Shown here: piece by piece, positions 1 through 7,321 of the stretch
How positions within the stretch are numbered: the first letter of the stretch is position 1
Layout: each line of letters opens with the position of its first letter
Made by a program: the position numbers and the translations under genes
The notes under the pieces: model-generated
Database searches by the model: none
What the model saw: only the letters and a program-made list of their open reading frames with translations
What the model was told of the DNA's origin: nothing
Source of the DNA: an uncultured Eubacterium sp.
GTDB lineage: Bacteria; Bacillota; Clostridia; Lachnospirales; Lachnospiraceae
Assembly: GCA_900548465.1 (NCBI GenBank)
Contig: URKY01000011.1
Location: 1-60,178 of the forward strand
Length of the DNA stretch: 60,178 bases
Direction of reading: 5' to 3'

Positions 1-99
1 ATGAACAAGATTGAATCGTAGTTTATATAGTCGTTAAGGGGAAATTTTCTTCTTGACGGCTATTTTTGTTTATAAAAAAATAATAAGTATTGGATTGAT

Positions 100-149
100 A
101 AGTATCCGAAATCAGACTAATATATAGCAAGTATCCGAAATCGGACTAA
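100..149. repeat. 21-bp direct repeat, two copies
   Basis: AAGTATCCGAAATCRGACTAA occurs at 100-120 and again at 129-149 with a single mismatch, 29 bp apart. It sits directly upstream of the truncated permease fragment and may mark the recombination junction that removed that gene's 5' part. Whether it is a true repeat family is not known. Confidence 0.7.
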
Positions 150-162
150 GAAAGGAAGGCGT

Positions 163-612
163 TATTTTGGTAATTTCCTGACTGGACAGTGTACGGAGGC
201 AGTTATCCTTGGCATTCTTATGTGCATTACATTTTCGATTTTTAAGTTGCCATATGGAAGTCTGGTCGGTGTGCTGACTGCGGTATGTGCCATTATTCCC
301 TATGTTGGGGCATTTATTTCCAGTGCGGTAAGTATTTTTCTTACTTTGCTGGTGGACCCGTCGTTAGTGATAAGATGTTTGATGGTTTATAGTGTGACAC
401 AATTTGTGGAGAACCAGTTTATTTATCCAAGAGTTGTAGGCGGTTCTGTAGGATTACCACCATTGTACACGTTGATCGCAGCTATGATAGGCGGCAAATT
501 ATTTGGAATTATTGGTATTATTTTCTTCATTACGTTGGCTGCTGTTGCCGTCGAACTTGTAAAAGAGGATGCGGCAAAGCGTCTACATTGTAATGAAAAA
601 CATATTGCATAA
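163..612 (+). pseudogene. AI-2E family transporter, C-terminal remnant
   Basis: The frame encodes the C-terminal part of a PF01594-type permease: a GNFLTGQ stretch, then hydrophobic segments with LPYGSLVGVL and IIPYVGAF, and a QFVENQFIYPRVVGGSVGL stretch, both typical of the family. Homology begins near base 169 in open frame without a plausible start; the first in-frame ATG is at 220. Family members are normally about 350-400 residues, so roughly the N-terminal half is missing. Upstream, a stop at 118-120 and the 21-bp repeat mark the break. Likely non-functional. Family call is firm, the exact substrate is not. Confidence 0.75.
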
Positions 613-633
613 TAGAAGGTACTTATAAAGAAA

Positions 634-809
634 GAAAAAATAAATTTGCTCGTAACCTTTGATAAAAACTATATAGAGCCTTTTAAGGTAATGCTGAAAT
701 CATTGACTATTTCGAGTTCCCAAATTGTAACCACGGAATGTACCGTGATCTTGATATGCTGGAACAGTTTTTGGAAGAAACTTTGGAATATTGCGATTAC
801 TATTTTTAA
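634..809 (+). pseudogene. Glycosyltransferase family 8 N-terminal scrap joined to an unknown C-terminal scrap
   Basis: Bases 640-705 read INLLVTFDKNYIEPFKVMLK, the characteristic first beta strand and helix of GT8 glycosyltransferases. No start codon or ribosome site precedes it. In a different frame, 687-809 reads an acidic tail (GNAEIIDYFEFPNCNHG, then YRDLDMLEQFLEETLEYCDYYF split over the end) that stops with TAA. The two pieces cannot be one working protein; this is decayed DNA. The second piece is not recognised. Confidence 0.45.
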
Positions 810-1029
810 TACAAATTGTTGAATATGCCGGTTTCTCGTTCATAACAGCATGAAAGACGGCATCTGCGTTAAGCAGGTGCTGTTCTGCTATCACAGGCTG
901 AGAACGGGTATAAGCAATGACACTACGATAGAACTCGCACATACCATAATCAAGGTTATTCCTACCCATAACTTCATCAATGGTGTATGCACAGATCGTA
1001 AAAGAAATCTTACGACCAAAGTCTTTCAT
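700..1029 (-). pseudogene. Unrecognised ORF or fragment in decayed region
   Basis: A 109-codon minus-strand frame starts MKDFGRKISFTICAYTIDEV. Its first two thirds look protein-like (balanced composition, no low complexity), but it has no clear ribosome site and its 3' third overlaps the plus-strand scrap ending at 809. It may be a fragment of an accessory-element protein. I do not recognise the family. An opposite-strand frame at 850-1053 is a weaker alternative. Confidence 0.25.
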
Positions 1030-1118
1030 GGTTTCCTATATAGAGTAGCATAAATTTACAAAAATGGAATTTTTTTTAGGCAGATGCAAATCTGTCTAAT
1101 TAGCATGATTAAAAATGC

Positions 1119-1160
1119 AAAATGGCAGGAAAGTACAAAACTCTCCTACCATTTTACTTT
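1119..1160 (+). terminator. Hairpin, terminator-like
   Basis: AAAATGGCAGGA (1119-1130) pairs with TCCTACCATTTT (1144-1155) around a 13-nt loop, followed by a short T-rich stretch. A smaller hairpin (AGGCAGAT/ATCTGTCT) lies at 1079-1098. Nothing intact upstream needs it now. Confidence 0.5.
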
Positions 1161-1343
1161 TGAGTCAACTATTATACAATGTTAACTTAATGACATTGCA
1201 CTTCACAACTTCTTTTTTATACCCATTTTAAGGAGGTGGCGCCGAAAAGTGTACATTTAGGAATTGAATAATAAGGGCGTAAAACCAGTGCCAAAAGGTA
1301 GAGATTTTCCATTATGGGAGGTCTCATTTTTACTTTGTATGCC

Positions 1344-1463
1344 AAGATTCCAAAGCCTGATGGCGGTGTCAGAAACCTAGGAGTACCAACAGTAACAGAT
1401 AGATTCATACAGCAAGCTATTGAGAAGGATATAGCCAGTCTTGAGAAGAAAAGGCTAGCGTAA
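1344..1463 (+). pseudogene. Group II intron reverse transcriptase (LtrA type) scrap
   Basis: The 39-codon frame contains IPKPDGGVRNLGVPTVTDR followed by FIQQAI, the conserved N-terminal RT block of group II intron maturases. The normal next step is cut off: the peptide ends EKKRLA and stop. Only about a tenth of a 400-600 residue protein is left, with no catalytic YxDD motif. No intron domain V-like hairpin was found nearby. It is a dead insertion relic. Confidence 0.75.
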
Positions 1464-1553
1464 ATTTTTAGTCGGAAAATAAAACAAAAAAATAAGAGGA
1501 GCCCCTTACTGTGTGATAAAGTATTAATTACTACAAAAAACTTTAAAAGAAAG

Positions 1554-2672
1554 ATGAACTGGCATGTTGAGAAGAAAGATTGCGAGAAAGATTTAATTAC
1601 AACTCTTGGTACTGTATCTTTTATGAAAACACTTTATGTATCAAAAGAAAAGAATGAAGATGGGAAGTTTGAGATGTGCTATCTTCTAGATAAGGTAATG
1701 GGATTTGAAGAAAATCAACGGCTTACAGAAGATGCAATGGTAAAAGTATACGAAGAAGCTGTACAGACTTCTTATAGACGTGGAGGAGAGTCTGTAAACG
1801 AATCGGACAGTATAAGCAAAACCGCGGTAAAAGATATGCTTCACAAAACAAAATTTCCTGAAATAATACCGGAAGAGCCAGAGAAAAAGAAAGTGGATTA
1901 TCTTTATATTGATGCAGATGAGGACCACTACGCTCTGCAATTCCAAGAGAAAAAAGGCGACCTGGAAGTAAGTGAAAATGGAAGAAAAAAGAATGGAGCA
2001 ATAACAAAACTCGTATATGTGTATGAGGGAGTTGCGCCTGAAGCACCGGGAAGAAAACGAAACAAGTTGATAAACACAAAATATTTTTGCAGTGGATGTG
2101 ATGAATCAAACAAAGAATTCTGGGCAAGGATAAGACGCTATGTTCATACAGCATATGATATGGAAGGCATAAAGAAAATTTATATTAATTCAGATGGTGG
2201 AGCATGGATTAAAGAGGAAATGAACCAGCTCAGAAGCATAGAGTATGTATTGGATGAATTTCATCTAAGCAAATATGTGTTAAAAATGACATCACATATG
2301 TTGGACAGCAAAGAAGATGCAAGAGTCGAAGTATGCAAAATCATAAGAGATGGAACAAAGAAAGAATTCTATGAAATAGTAGAAAGATTAGAAGGATGCG
2401 CAAAAACAGAGAGTCAGCTCAAAAGAATTCAGGAAGCTGCAAAGTATATCAAAAATAACTGGACAGCGGCCAAAAGACGACTTTGGAGAAGAAATGGCGT
2501 GTGTGCATGCAGTGCCGAAGGGCATGTAAGTCATGTATTGTCATCGCGAATGAGTACACTTGCTCTGGGTTGGAGCAGACTGGGTGCATCAAAAATGGCA
2601 AGACTCAGAGAGTGGCATTATAACAAGAACAGTATGCTGGAACTTGTAAGAAGTCAGATAAAATACAGCTAA
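1554..2672 (+). CDS. ISLre2 family transposase (UPF0236), shortened
   Basis: The protein matches the ISLre2/UPF0236 layout: an ITTLGTVSFMKTLYV strand typical of the N-terminal domain, a YLLDKVMGF segment, then the core KVDYLYIDADEDHYALQF, YINSDGGAWIK, and VLDEFHLSKYV with basic residues throughout. It would catalyse cut-and-paste transposition. Length is 372 residues against about 450-480 for the family, so the N-terminus (about 70-80 residues) and the end appear trimmed; no convincing ribosome site precedes the ATG at 1554. Flanked by a group II RT scrap upstream and a long hairpin downstream. Probably inactive. Confidence 0.75.
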   Translation: MNWHVEKKDCEKDLITTLGTVSFMKTLYVSKEKNEDGKFEMCYLLDKVMGFEENQRLTEDAMVKVYEEAVQTSYRRGGESVNESDSISKTAVKDMLHKTKFPEIIPEEPEKKKVDYLYIDADEDHYALQFQEKKGDLEVSENGRKKNGAITKLVYVYEGVAPEAPGRKRNKLINTKYFCSGCDESNKEFWARIRRYVHTAYDMEGIKKIYINSDGGAWIKEEMNQLRSIEYVLDEFHLSKYVLKMTSHMLDSKEDARVEVCKIIRDGTKKEFYEIVERLEGCAKTESQLKRIQEAAKYIKNNWTAAKRRLWRRNGVCACSAEGHVSHVLSSRMSTLALGWSRLGASKMARLREWHYNKNSMLELVRSQIKYS

Positions 2673-2850
2673 GCAGAACAAAAAGATATTTTTGACAATA
2701 AATGTCAGTTGGATTATCATAGATAGTGTTCTAGTACTTCGATACGAACATGAGGAATTCTCTATCATGTATTTTCCGACAACAAATTTATGCGACCTTT
2801 TGTTGGTAAAGGTATTGAATTAATTGAAGTAAATAAAGTATAATGTTCAT

Positions 2851-2932
2851 GAGCATTGTCTCCTTTGTCTTTGTATAAAGTTGATTTCGTCGTTGACATT
2901 ATACCAGAAAAGGGAGGTCAATGCTCTTTTTA
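2851..2932 (+). terminator. Long inverted repeat with T-run
   Basis: GAGCATTG-TCTCCTTT (from 2851) pairs imperfectly with AAAGGGAGG-TCAATGCTC (to 2926), with further ATAA/TTAT pairing inside, followed by TTTTTATTG. It could be the transposon's right-end inverted repeat region, a strong terminator, or both. The rest of 2673-3017 holds no ORF worth reporting. Confidence 0.6.
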
Positions 2933-3017
2933 TTGCAAACTCCCTGAAAATAAAGGTTTTAGTAAGAAAAAATAAGGTAGTATTTGACACTACTAGAAAA
3001 TGAAAGGGAGGAAACTG

Positions 3018-4019
3018 ATGGAAAAATTCATTAACAACGCTCCATTTGCACTTGTACTTATATTTCTTGTAATGGGGTTTGTGCTGCTTATTAAAGGAGC
3101 AGATTTTTTCGTTGAAGGAAGTTCAAGTGTAGCAAAGAGACTACATGTTCCGTCTATAATTATCGGACTTACAATTGTTGCAATGGGAACATCGCTTCCG
3201 GAGACAGCGGTCAGCGTATCGGCTTCACTTACAGGTAATAATGAACTTGCTGTAAGTAATGTAGTTGGTTCCAACATATTTAATCTGATGGTTGTTATTG
3301 GTGTGTGTGCAATGATTACTACGGTAAATGTTGCAGAAGAAACAATAAAAAGAGATATCCCGATTTCTCTCGTTTGTGCCGGCTTTTTGCTGCTTTTAGG
3401 GAAAATTGGATTAGGTGATAAAGAAGGAATGATACTTGGACATTTTGATGGCATTATATTCCTATGTGCTTTTGCAGTGTACATTTTCCATCTGATTAAG
3501 ACTGCATTAAAAGCAAGTAAAGAAGGCAGGAAGGTTGAGATTGAAGGCGGTTCAGACGAGGATATTAAGCTTATTTCAGTTCCTATGAGTATCTTGTTCA
3601 TAGTTGGCGGAGCAATTGCAATTGCAATCGGCGGAGATATGACTGTAGATGCCGCATCAAGAATAGCAGGTGACCTTGGAATGAGTCAGACGCTTATCGG
3701 ACTTACAATTGTTTCAATAGGAACATCGCTTCCAGAACTTGTAACTTCAATAGTTGCAGCCCGAAAGAATGAAGTTGATATGGCACTTGGCAATGCCATT
3801 GGTTCAAATGTATTTAACATATTTATGGTACTTGGTGTTGCATCAGCAATCAGTCCAATCAGCATAGTTGCTGAAAATATTATTGATTTGTGTGTTCTTG
3901 TAGTATTTACAGTGTGTGTATGGATATTTGCAGGAACCAAAAGAAAAATCGGAAGAATGGAAGGACTATGTATGGTTGCGTTTTATGCAGCATATGTGGT
4001 TTATATTATAATAAGGTAG
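3018..4019 (+). CDS. Sodium/calcium exchanger family (CaCA) membrane protein
   Basis: Two inverted halves each carry the alpha-repeat signature of CaCA antiporters: IIIGLTIVAMGTSLPE (about residues 44-60) and TLIGLTIVSIGTSLPE (about 215-230), each followed by GSNIFN or GSNVFN. About ten hydrophobic segments fit a YrbG-like K+-independent exchanger that exports Ca2+ in exchange for Na+ or H+. The start at 3018 is chosen over 3000 because AGGGAGG ends 8 bases before it; the earlier ATG lies inside that spacing. Monocistronic. Ion specificity cannot be told from sequence. Confidence 0.88.
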   Translation: MEKFINNAPFALVLIFLVMGFVLLIKGADFFVEGSSSVAKRLHVPSIIIGLTIVAMGTSLPETAVSVSASLTGNNELAVSNVVGSNIFNLMVVIGVCAMITTVNVAEETIKRDIPISLVCAGFLLLLGKIGLGDKEGMILGHFDGIIFLCAFAVYIFHLIKTALKASKEGRKVEIEGGSDEDIKLISVPMSILFIVGGAIAIAIGGDMTVDAASRIAGDLGMSQTLIGLTIVSIGTSLPELVTSIVAARKNEVDMALGNAIGSNVFNIFMVLGVASAISPISIVAENIIDLCVLVVFTVCVWIFAGTKRKIGRMEGLCMVAFYAAYVVYIIIR

Positions 4020-4026
4020 AAGAGAT

Positions 4027-4101
4027 ATGATGAAAATCATAGATGGAAAAGATTATTTGCCGGAAGTAAAAGAACTCATTAGGAATATTCAGGACGGTTA
4101 G
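4027..4101 (+). pseudogene. N-terminal scrap, possibly GNAT acetyltransferase
   Basis: MMKIIDGKDYLPEVKELI resembles the first beta strand and helix of a GNAT N-acetyltransferase, preceded by AGGTAGAAGAG as ribosome site. It stops after 24 codons. No continuation is recognised before sfsA. Either a truncated gene or a short leader ORF; the former fits the many decayed genes here. Confidence 0.35.
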
Positions 4102-4220
4102 GCAGGAATTTATAACCAAAAACAGTCGTATTTTTTTACGATTGTTTTTGCAGTTGAAGGCAGGGGAAGAGGCACGAAGTATATAAAAAAATAGCAAAGG
4201 ATAAGAAAGGCAGGCAATAT

Positions 4221-4889
4221 TTGAAATACAGAAAAATTGTCAATGGTAAATTTATAGATAGACCCAATAGATTTATTGCCCATGTGGAAATAGACGGAGT
4301 TGTAAATACAGTACATGTTAAGAATACAGGACGATGTAAGGAACTTTTGTTGCCGGAGACGGAGGTACGGCTTGAAGAGTCCGACAATCCTAACAGAAAA
4401 ACCTTGTATGATATAGTGGCAGTGAATAAGAAGGGGTTCGGCTGGATTAATATGGACAGTCAGGCACCTAACAAAGTGGTAAAAGAGTGGCTGGAAGGAA
4501 AGGATTACGATTATATTAAACCGGAATATAAGTATGGTGATTCGAGAATTGACTTCTATATGAAAAAAGGAGATGTGGAGTACCTTATGGAAGTCAAGGG
4601 ATGTACGTTGGAGAAAAATGGAATAGGATATTTTCCTGATGCACCTACGGAGCGAGGGGTGAAACATTTGAAAGAGCTTACAAAGGCACAAAAACTTGGG
4701 TACCAATGTGCAGTTGCGTTTGTTGTTCAAATGGAAGGGGTGACCGAGGTTCGTCCTAACATAGAAACTCATCCGGAATTTGGAGAGGTGCTGGAAGTTG
4801 CACAAAAAGCCGGGGTTAAGGTTATACTGTATATGTGTCAGGTAGGAAGTGATACATTGGAAATTGTTGGAGAAAAAATACAGGAGTAA
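4221..4889 (+). CDS. sfsA: SfsA, DNA/RNA nuclease family
   Basis: 222 residues with the SfsA hallmarks: an N-terminal OB-like part (RFIAHVEIDG, HVKNTGRCKELL) and a C-terminal nuclease core (DSRIDFYMK, YLMEVKGCTLE, FPDAPTERGVKHLKEL) containing D, E and K residues of a PD-(D/E)XK-like site. Family role: sugar-fermentation stimulation protein, reported to bind DNA. The start is TTG at 4221, with AAGGCAGG just upstream; no ATG fits. The AlkD-like gene starts 4 bases after its stop, so the two are likely co-transcribed. Confidence 0.93.
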   Translation: MKYRKIVNGKFIDRPNRFIAHVEIDGVVNTVHVKNTGRCKELLLPETEVRLEESDNPNRKTLYDIVAVNKKGFGWINMDSQAPNKVVKEWLEGKDYDYIKPEYKYGDSRIDFYMKKGDVEYLMEVKGCTLEKNGIGYFPDAPTERGVKHLKELTKAQKLGYQCAVAFVVQMEGVTEVRPNIETHPEFGEVLEVAQKAGVKVILYMCQVGSDTLEIVGEKIQE

Positions 4890-4893
4890 ATAT

Positions 4894-5592
4894 ATGAATA
4901 TAGAAGAAGTACAAAAGGGAGTACGACAGGAACTTTTTGAATTACAGGATTTAAAATACAGGGATTTTCATGCAAAACTAATTCCTACAATGGAAAAGGA
5001 AAAAATTATTGGAGTCAGAACACCTGCGCTTCGCGGATTTGCTAAAAAATTCGGGAAGACAGAAGAGTCAAAACTATTTATAAAGAAACTTCCTCATCAG
5101 TATTATGAGGAAAATAATTTACATGGACTTTTGATTGAGCAGATAAAAGATTATGATGAATGTCTGGTGGAGCTTAAGAGATTTCTTCCATATATAGACA
5201 ATTGGGCAACCTGCGATTTGCTTGCCCTCCGGTTGGTGAAGAAGCATTTGGATGTATTTATAAAAGAAATTTATAAATTTATGGAATCAGAACATACATA
5301 TATTATTCGTTTTGGAATAAGCATGCTTATGAAATATTATCTGGAAGATGAATTTAATATTGAATACCCGGATAAGGTGGCGGATATTCGCTCAGAAGAA
5401 TATTATGTAAACATGATGAGAGCATGGTATTTTGCTACGGCGCTGGCAAAACAATATGAGCAGATTATTCCTTTTGTTGAGAAAAAACGTCTTGATGTAT
5501 GGACCCATAATAAGACTATTCAAAAGGCTATTGAAAGCTATAGAATAATGGATGAGCAGAAAACTTATTTAAGAACATTGAAGATAAAGTAA
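4894..5592 (+). CDS. DNA alkylation repair protein, AlkD-like
   Basis: All-helical HEAT-repeat protein of 232 residues. The stretches IIGVRTPALRGFAKKF, FLPYIDNWATCDL and YIIRFGISMLMKYYL are typical of the DNA alkylation repair (PF08713) family, in which a conserved Trp and Asp contact the lesion; the NWATCD motif carries both. It would remove alkylated purines from DNA. The ATG at 4894 is preferred because CAGGAG lies 7 bases before it; a longer frame starting at 4849 would overlap sfsA without reason. Follows sfsA in an apparent operon. Confidence 0.9.
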   Translation: MNIEEVQKGVRQELFELQDLKYRDFHAKLIPTMEKEKIIGVRTPALRGFAKKFGKTEESKLFIKKLPHQYYEENNLHGLLIEQIKDYDECLVELKRFLPYIDNWATCDLLALRLVKKHLDVFIKEIYKFMESEHTYIIRFGISMLMKYYLEDEFNIEYPDKVADIRSEEYYVNMMRAWYFATALAKQYEQIIPFVEKKRLDVWTHNKTIQKAIESYRIMDEQKTYLRTLKIK

Positions 5593-5684
5593 TGAAAAAA
5601 TATGTCCGCATAGATATTTATACTTTAGAGTTTGGGATATATGTGGTAATATGTGTAGGGAAATATACAATGGAGGATCAGAAA

Positions 5685-5975
5685 ATGGGAGTTAATTCAA
5701 TTGATGCAGAAGATGATCAGTTTGCGTATCGTTATGATACACAGTTATTAATTGACAGAAGAGATAAAGATTTGGATGAGGATGAAATTGCAGACTATAT
5801 TACAGAGCATTTCGAGGGAAACAGTTTGATTGCAGCAGGAGATGAGGATTTAGTGAAAATTCATTTCCATACAAATGAACCATGGAAAGTGTTGGAATAT
5901 TGCAACACAGTTGGGGAAATTTATGACATTGTTGTGGAGGACATGATTAGACAGTCCAATGGATTGCAGGGCTAA
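5685..5975 (+). CDS. Small stand-alone DAK/YloV C-terminal-like protein
   Basis: The 96-residue protein resembles the C-terminal domain of FakA/YloV (dihydroxyacetone-kinase-like, fatty acid kinase): FAYRYDTQLLI, then GNSLIAAGDEDLVKIHFHTNEPWKVLEY. The kinase domain and the linker are absent, so it is not a kinase by itself; it could be a binding partner or an isolated ligand-binding domain. The ATG at 5685 follows GGAGG with 8-base spacing, which is why the longer frame from 5592 is not used. Ends before a strong terminator. Two DegV (FakB-like) genes lie elsewhere in the window. Confidence 0.65.
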   Translation: MGVNSIDAEDDQFAYRYDTQLLIDRRDKDLDEDEIADYITEHFEGNSLIAAGDEDLVKIHFHTNEPWKVLEYCNTVGEIYDIVVEDMIRQSNGLQG

Positions 5976-6004
5976 AATTATGTAAACTTAATATGAATTG
6001 AAAA

Positions 6005-6050
6005 TACGGATAAAATGGAAGCAAAGGCTCCTGTTTTATCCGCATTTTTA
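6005..6050. terminator. Bidirectional terminator
   Basis: CGGATAAAA (6007-6015) pairs with TTTTATCCG (6034-6042), with T-rich sequence after it on the plus strand and A-rich sequence before it. It serves the upstream plus-strand gene and, read in reverse, the minus-strand micro-ORF ending at 6065. Confidence 0.8.
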
Positions 6051-6064
6051 TTATAGATAATTAA

Positions 6065-6136
6065 TTAACAACCAAAGTTAAAAAAGTTGCAAAGAGTATT
6101 AAATAACTCGGAACAACTATTGAATTTAAAACACAT
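6065..6136 (-). CDS. Putative cysteine-rich micropeptide, 23 residues
   Basis: Too short for usual gene calling, but well equipped: an AAGGAGG ribosome site 8 bases before the ATG, a good minus-strand promoter upstream (TTGAAC, 17 bp, TACAAT) and a hairpin terminator after the stop. The peptide starts MCFKFNSC and ends NFFNFGC, with Cys at 2, 8, 16 and 23 and seven Phe. It could bind metal, form disulphides, or act as a signal or toxin-like peptide; nothing is known from the sequence. Being divergent from a MerR-type promoter suggests shared regulation. Confidence 0.5.
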   Translation of the reverse strand: MCFKFNSCSELFNTLCNFFNFGC

Positions 6137-6184
6137 AGTTACGTCCTCCTTATTTTGAATTTGTACTGGCCAATTACAAAATGA

Positions 6185-6213
6185 ATTGTAACAATTTTGT
6201 AATATTTGTTCAA
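6185..6213 (-). promoter_or_regulatory. Minus-strand sigma-A type promoter for the micropeptide
   Basis: On the minus strand TTGAAC (6213-6208), a spacer of exactly 17 bp, and TACAAT (6190-6185) lie about 50 bases upstream of the micropeptide ATG. Confidence 0.55.
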
Positions 6214-6237
6214 TAGGAGATTATTGGTAAAAATCTC

Positions 6238-6268
6238 TTGACTTAAAGTTAAGTTTAAGTTGTAGTAT
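6238..6268 (+). promoter_or_regulatory. MerR-family type promoter and operator
   Basis: TTGACT (6238-6243) and TAGTAT (6263-6268) are separated by 19 bp, the overlong spacer typical of MerR-family-activated promoters. Between them is the inverted repeat ACTTAAA-GTTAAG-TTTAAGT (6241-6260), which closely resembles known MerR-class operators. No merR gene is in the window, so the regulator must act from elsewhere. It would drive the micro-ORFs at 6297-6458 and the RibD-like reductase. Confidence 0.75.
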
Positions 6269-6296
6269 ACAAATATAAATTCGAGGAGGAAACAAA

Positions 6297-6371
6297 ATGA
6301 ACGAAGTTCATTTTTGGTAAATGTTTCCGACGAATAGCCGCCGCCATAAGGGAGGTGGGAATACATATTAG
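6297..6371 (+). CDS. Two abutting micro-ORFs in the leader
   Basis: A consensus GAGGAGG site is followed by ATG at 6297 and the 7-residue frame MNEVHFW with stop TAA at 6318-6320; the next ATG follows immediately (6321) and gives MFPTNSRRHKGGGNTY, stop at 6369. The strong ribosome site and direct stop-start junction suggest translation. They may be leader peptides or the worn remains of the original MerR-regulated gene. Confidence 0.35.
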
Positions 6372-6377
6372 GAAGAT

Positions 6378-6458
6378 ATGGAAATTTTAAAGAATTTTAA
6401 ACATATTGAGAGTTATGGTGACAGCGGAGCATTCCCTGTCTATGGTGAAAAACTGTAA
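6378..6458 (+). CDS. Short ORF, 26 residues, unknown
   Basis: MEILKNFKHIESYGDSGAF leads to a stop at 6456, just 21 bases before the reductase start. AGGAAG lies upstream of its ATG. It could be the third leader peptide or a remnant of a larger enzyme. Not recognised. Confidence 0.3.
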   Translation: MEILKNFKHIESYGDSGAFPVYGEKL

Positions 6459-6479
6459 TAGTAGAGGAGAGTGAAAGCA

Positions 6480-7154
6480 ATGAAGAAACCATATATTATT
6501 TGTCATATGATGACATCTGTGGATGGAAGAATTGATTGTGCAATGACATCACAATTGCCGGGTGTAGATGATTATTATGGAACCCTTAATGAACTTAACA
6601 TTCCAACGACAGTAAGTGGAAGAGTGACTGCTGAACTGGAATTGGCAGAGCCGGGATTTTTTGAACCCAAAGATAAGGAAGTTTTTGGAAAAGAGGGCTT
6701 TTCGAAGAAAAGTGATGCCAAAGGGTATGAAGTGGTTGTGGATACAAAAGGGAAATTGCTCTGGCCTGATGCATCAGGTATGGAAAAGCCCTATCTGATT
6801 ATTACCAGTGAGCAGGTTACAAAGGAGTATTTGGAATATCTTAATAAGCAGAATATTTCATGGATTGTTTGTGGAAAGGAAAAAATAAATCTTGCCGGAG
6901 CAAGCGAGATTCTTGCTAATGAATTTGGTGTTGGGCGAATGGGCATTGTCGGAGGATCGGCTATTAATACAGCATTTTTAGATGAAGGTCTTCTAGATGA
7001 AATAAGCATTCTCATGGGGGCAGGAATTGATGGAAGAGAGGAAATGCCTTCCGTATTCGACGGCTTGAAGATGAATCATCCATTAATTCATTTAAAATTA
7101 ATGGACGTTAAAAAGTTTGCCAGCGATGCAGTTTGGATTAGATATAAGCTGTAA
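6480..7154 (+). CDS. RibD C-terminal / dihydrofolate reductase-like protein
   Basis: 224 residues with the RibD_C (PF01872) fold: MMTSVDGRID near the N-terminus, SGRVTAELE, and GRMGIVGGSAINTAFLDEGLLDEI near the C-terminus, matching the NADPH-binding GG loop. Such stand-alone proteins reduce pteridine-like or pyrimidine-like substrates with NADPH; the exact substrate is unknown, and it lacks the deaminase domain of true RibD. The ATG at 6480 is spaced correctly from GAGGAG; the GTG at 6471 is too close. Located behind a MerR-type promoter, suggesting induction by a stress signal. Confidence 0.85.
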   Translation: MKKPYIICHMMTSVDGRIDCAMTSQLPGVDDYYGTLNELNIPTTVSGRVTAELELAEPGFFEPKDKEVFGKEGFSKKSDAKGYEVVVDTKGKLLWPDASGMEKPYLIITSEQVTKEYLEYLNKQNISWIVCGKEKINLAGASEILANEFGVGRMGIVGGSAINTAFLDEGLLDEISILMGAGIDGREEMPSVFDGLKMNHPLIHLKLMDVKKFASDAVWIRYKL

Positions 7155-7174
7155 AACATATAAATGCAAATAAG

Positions 7175-7243
7175 AGGAACAGGTAGTTGTTGTTTAGGTT
7201 ACCCGCAGGGGTACGGATTTTAACAATTGCCTGTTCCTTTTTT
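7175..7243 (+). terminator. Rho-independent terminator
   Basis: AGGAACAGGTAGTTGTT (7175-7191) pairs almost fully with AACAATTGCCTGTTCCT (7222-7238), followed by six T. It closes the RibD-like gene. Confidence 0.9.
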
Positions 7244-7321
7244 GTTGGGAGTTATGTTAAAATGGGATAATACATAGTGTTGTAGATGAAAGAAAACATT
7301 AAGAAGGGAAACAGTTTGCAT

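Noticed and set aside
2851..2932. Group II intron domain V/VI
   Set aside because: The hairpin lacks the conserved 34-nt domain V form with its GAAA tetraloop and AGC triad; a terminator or transposon end fits better.
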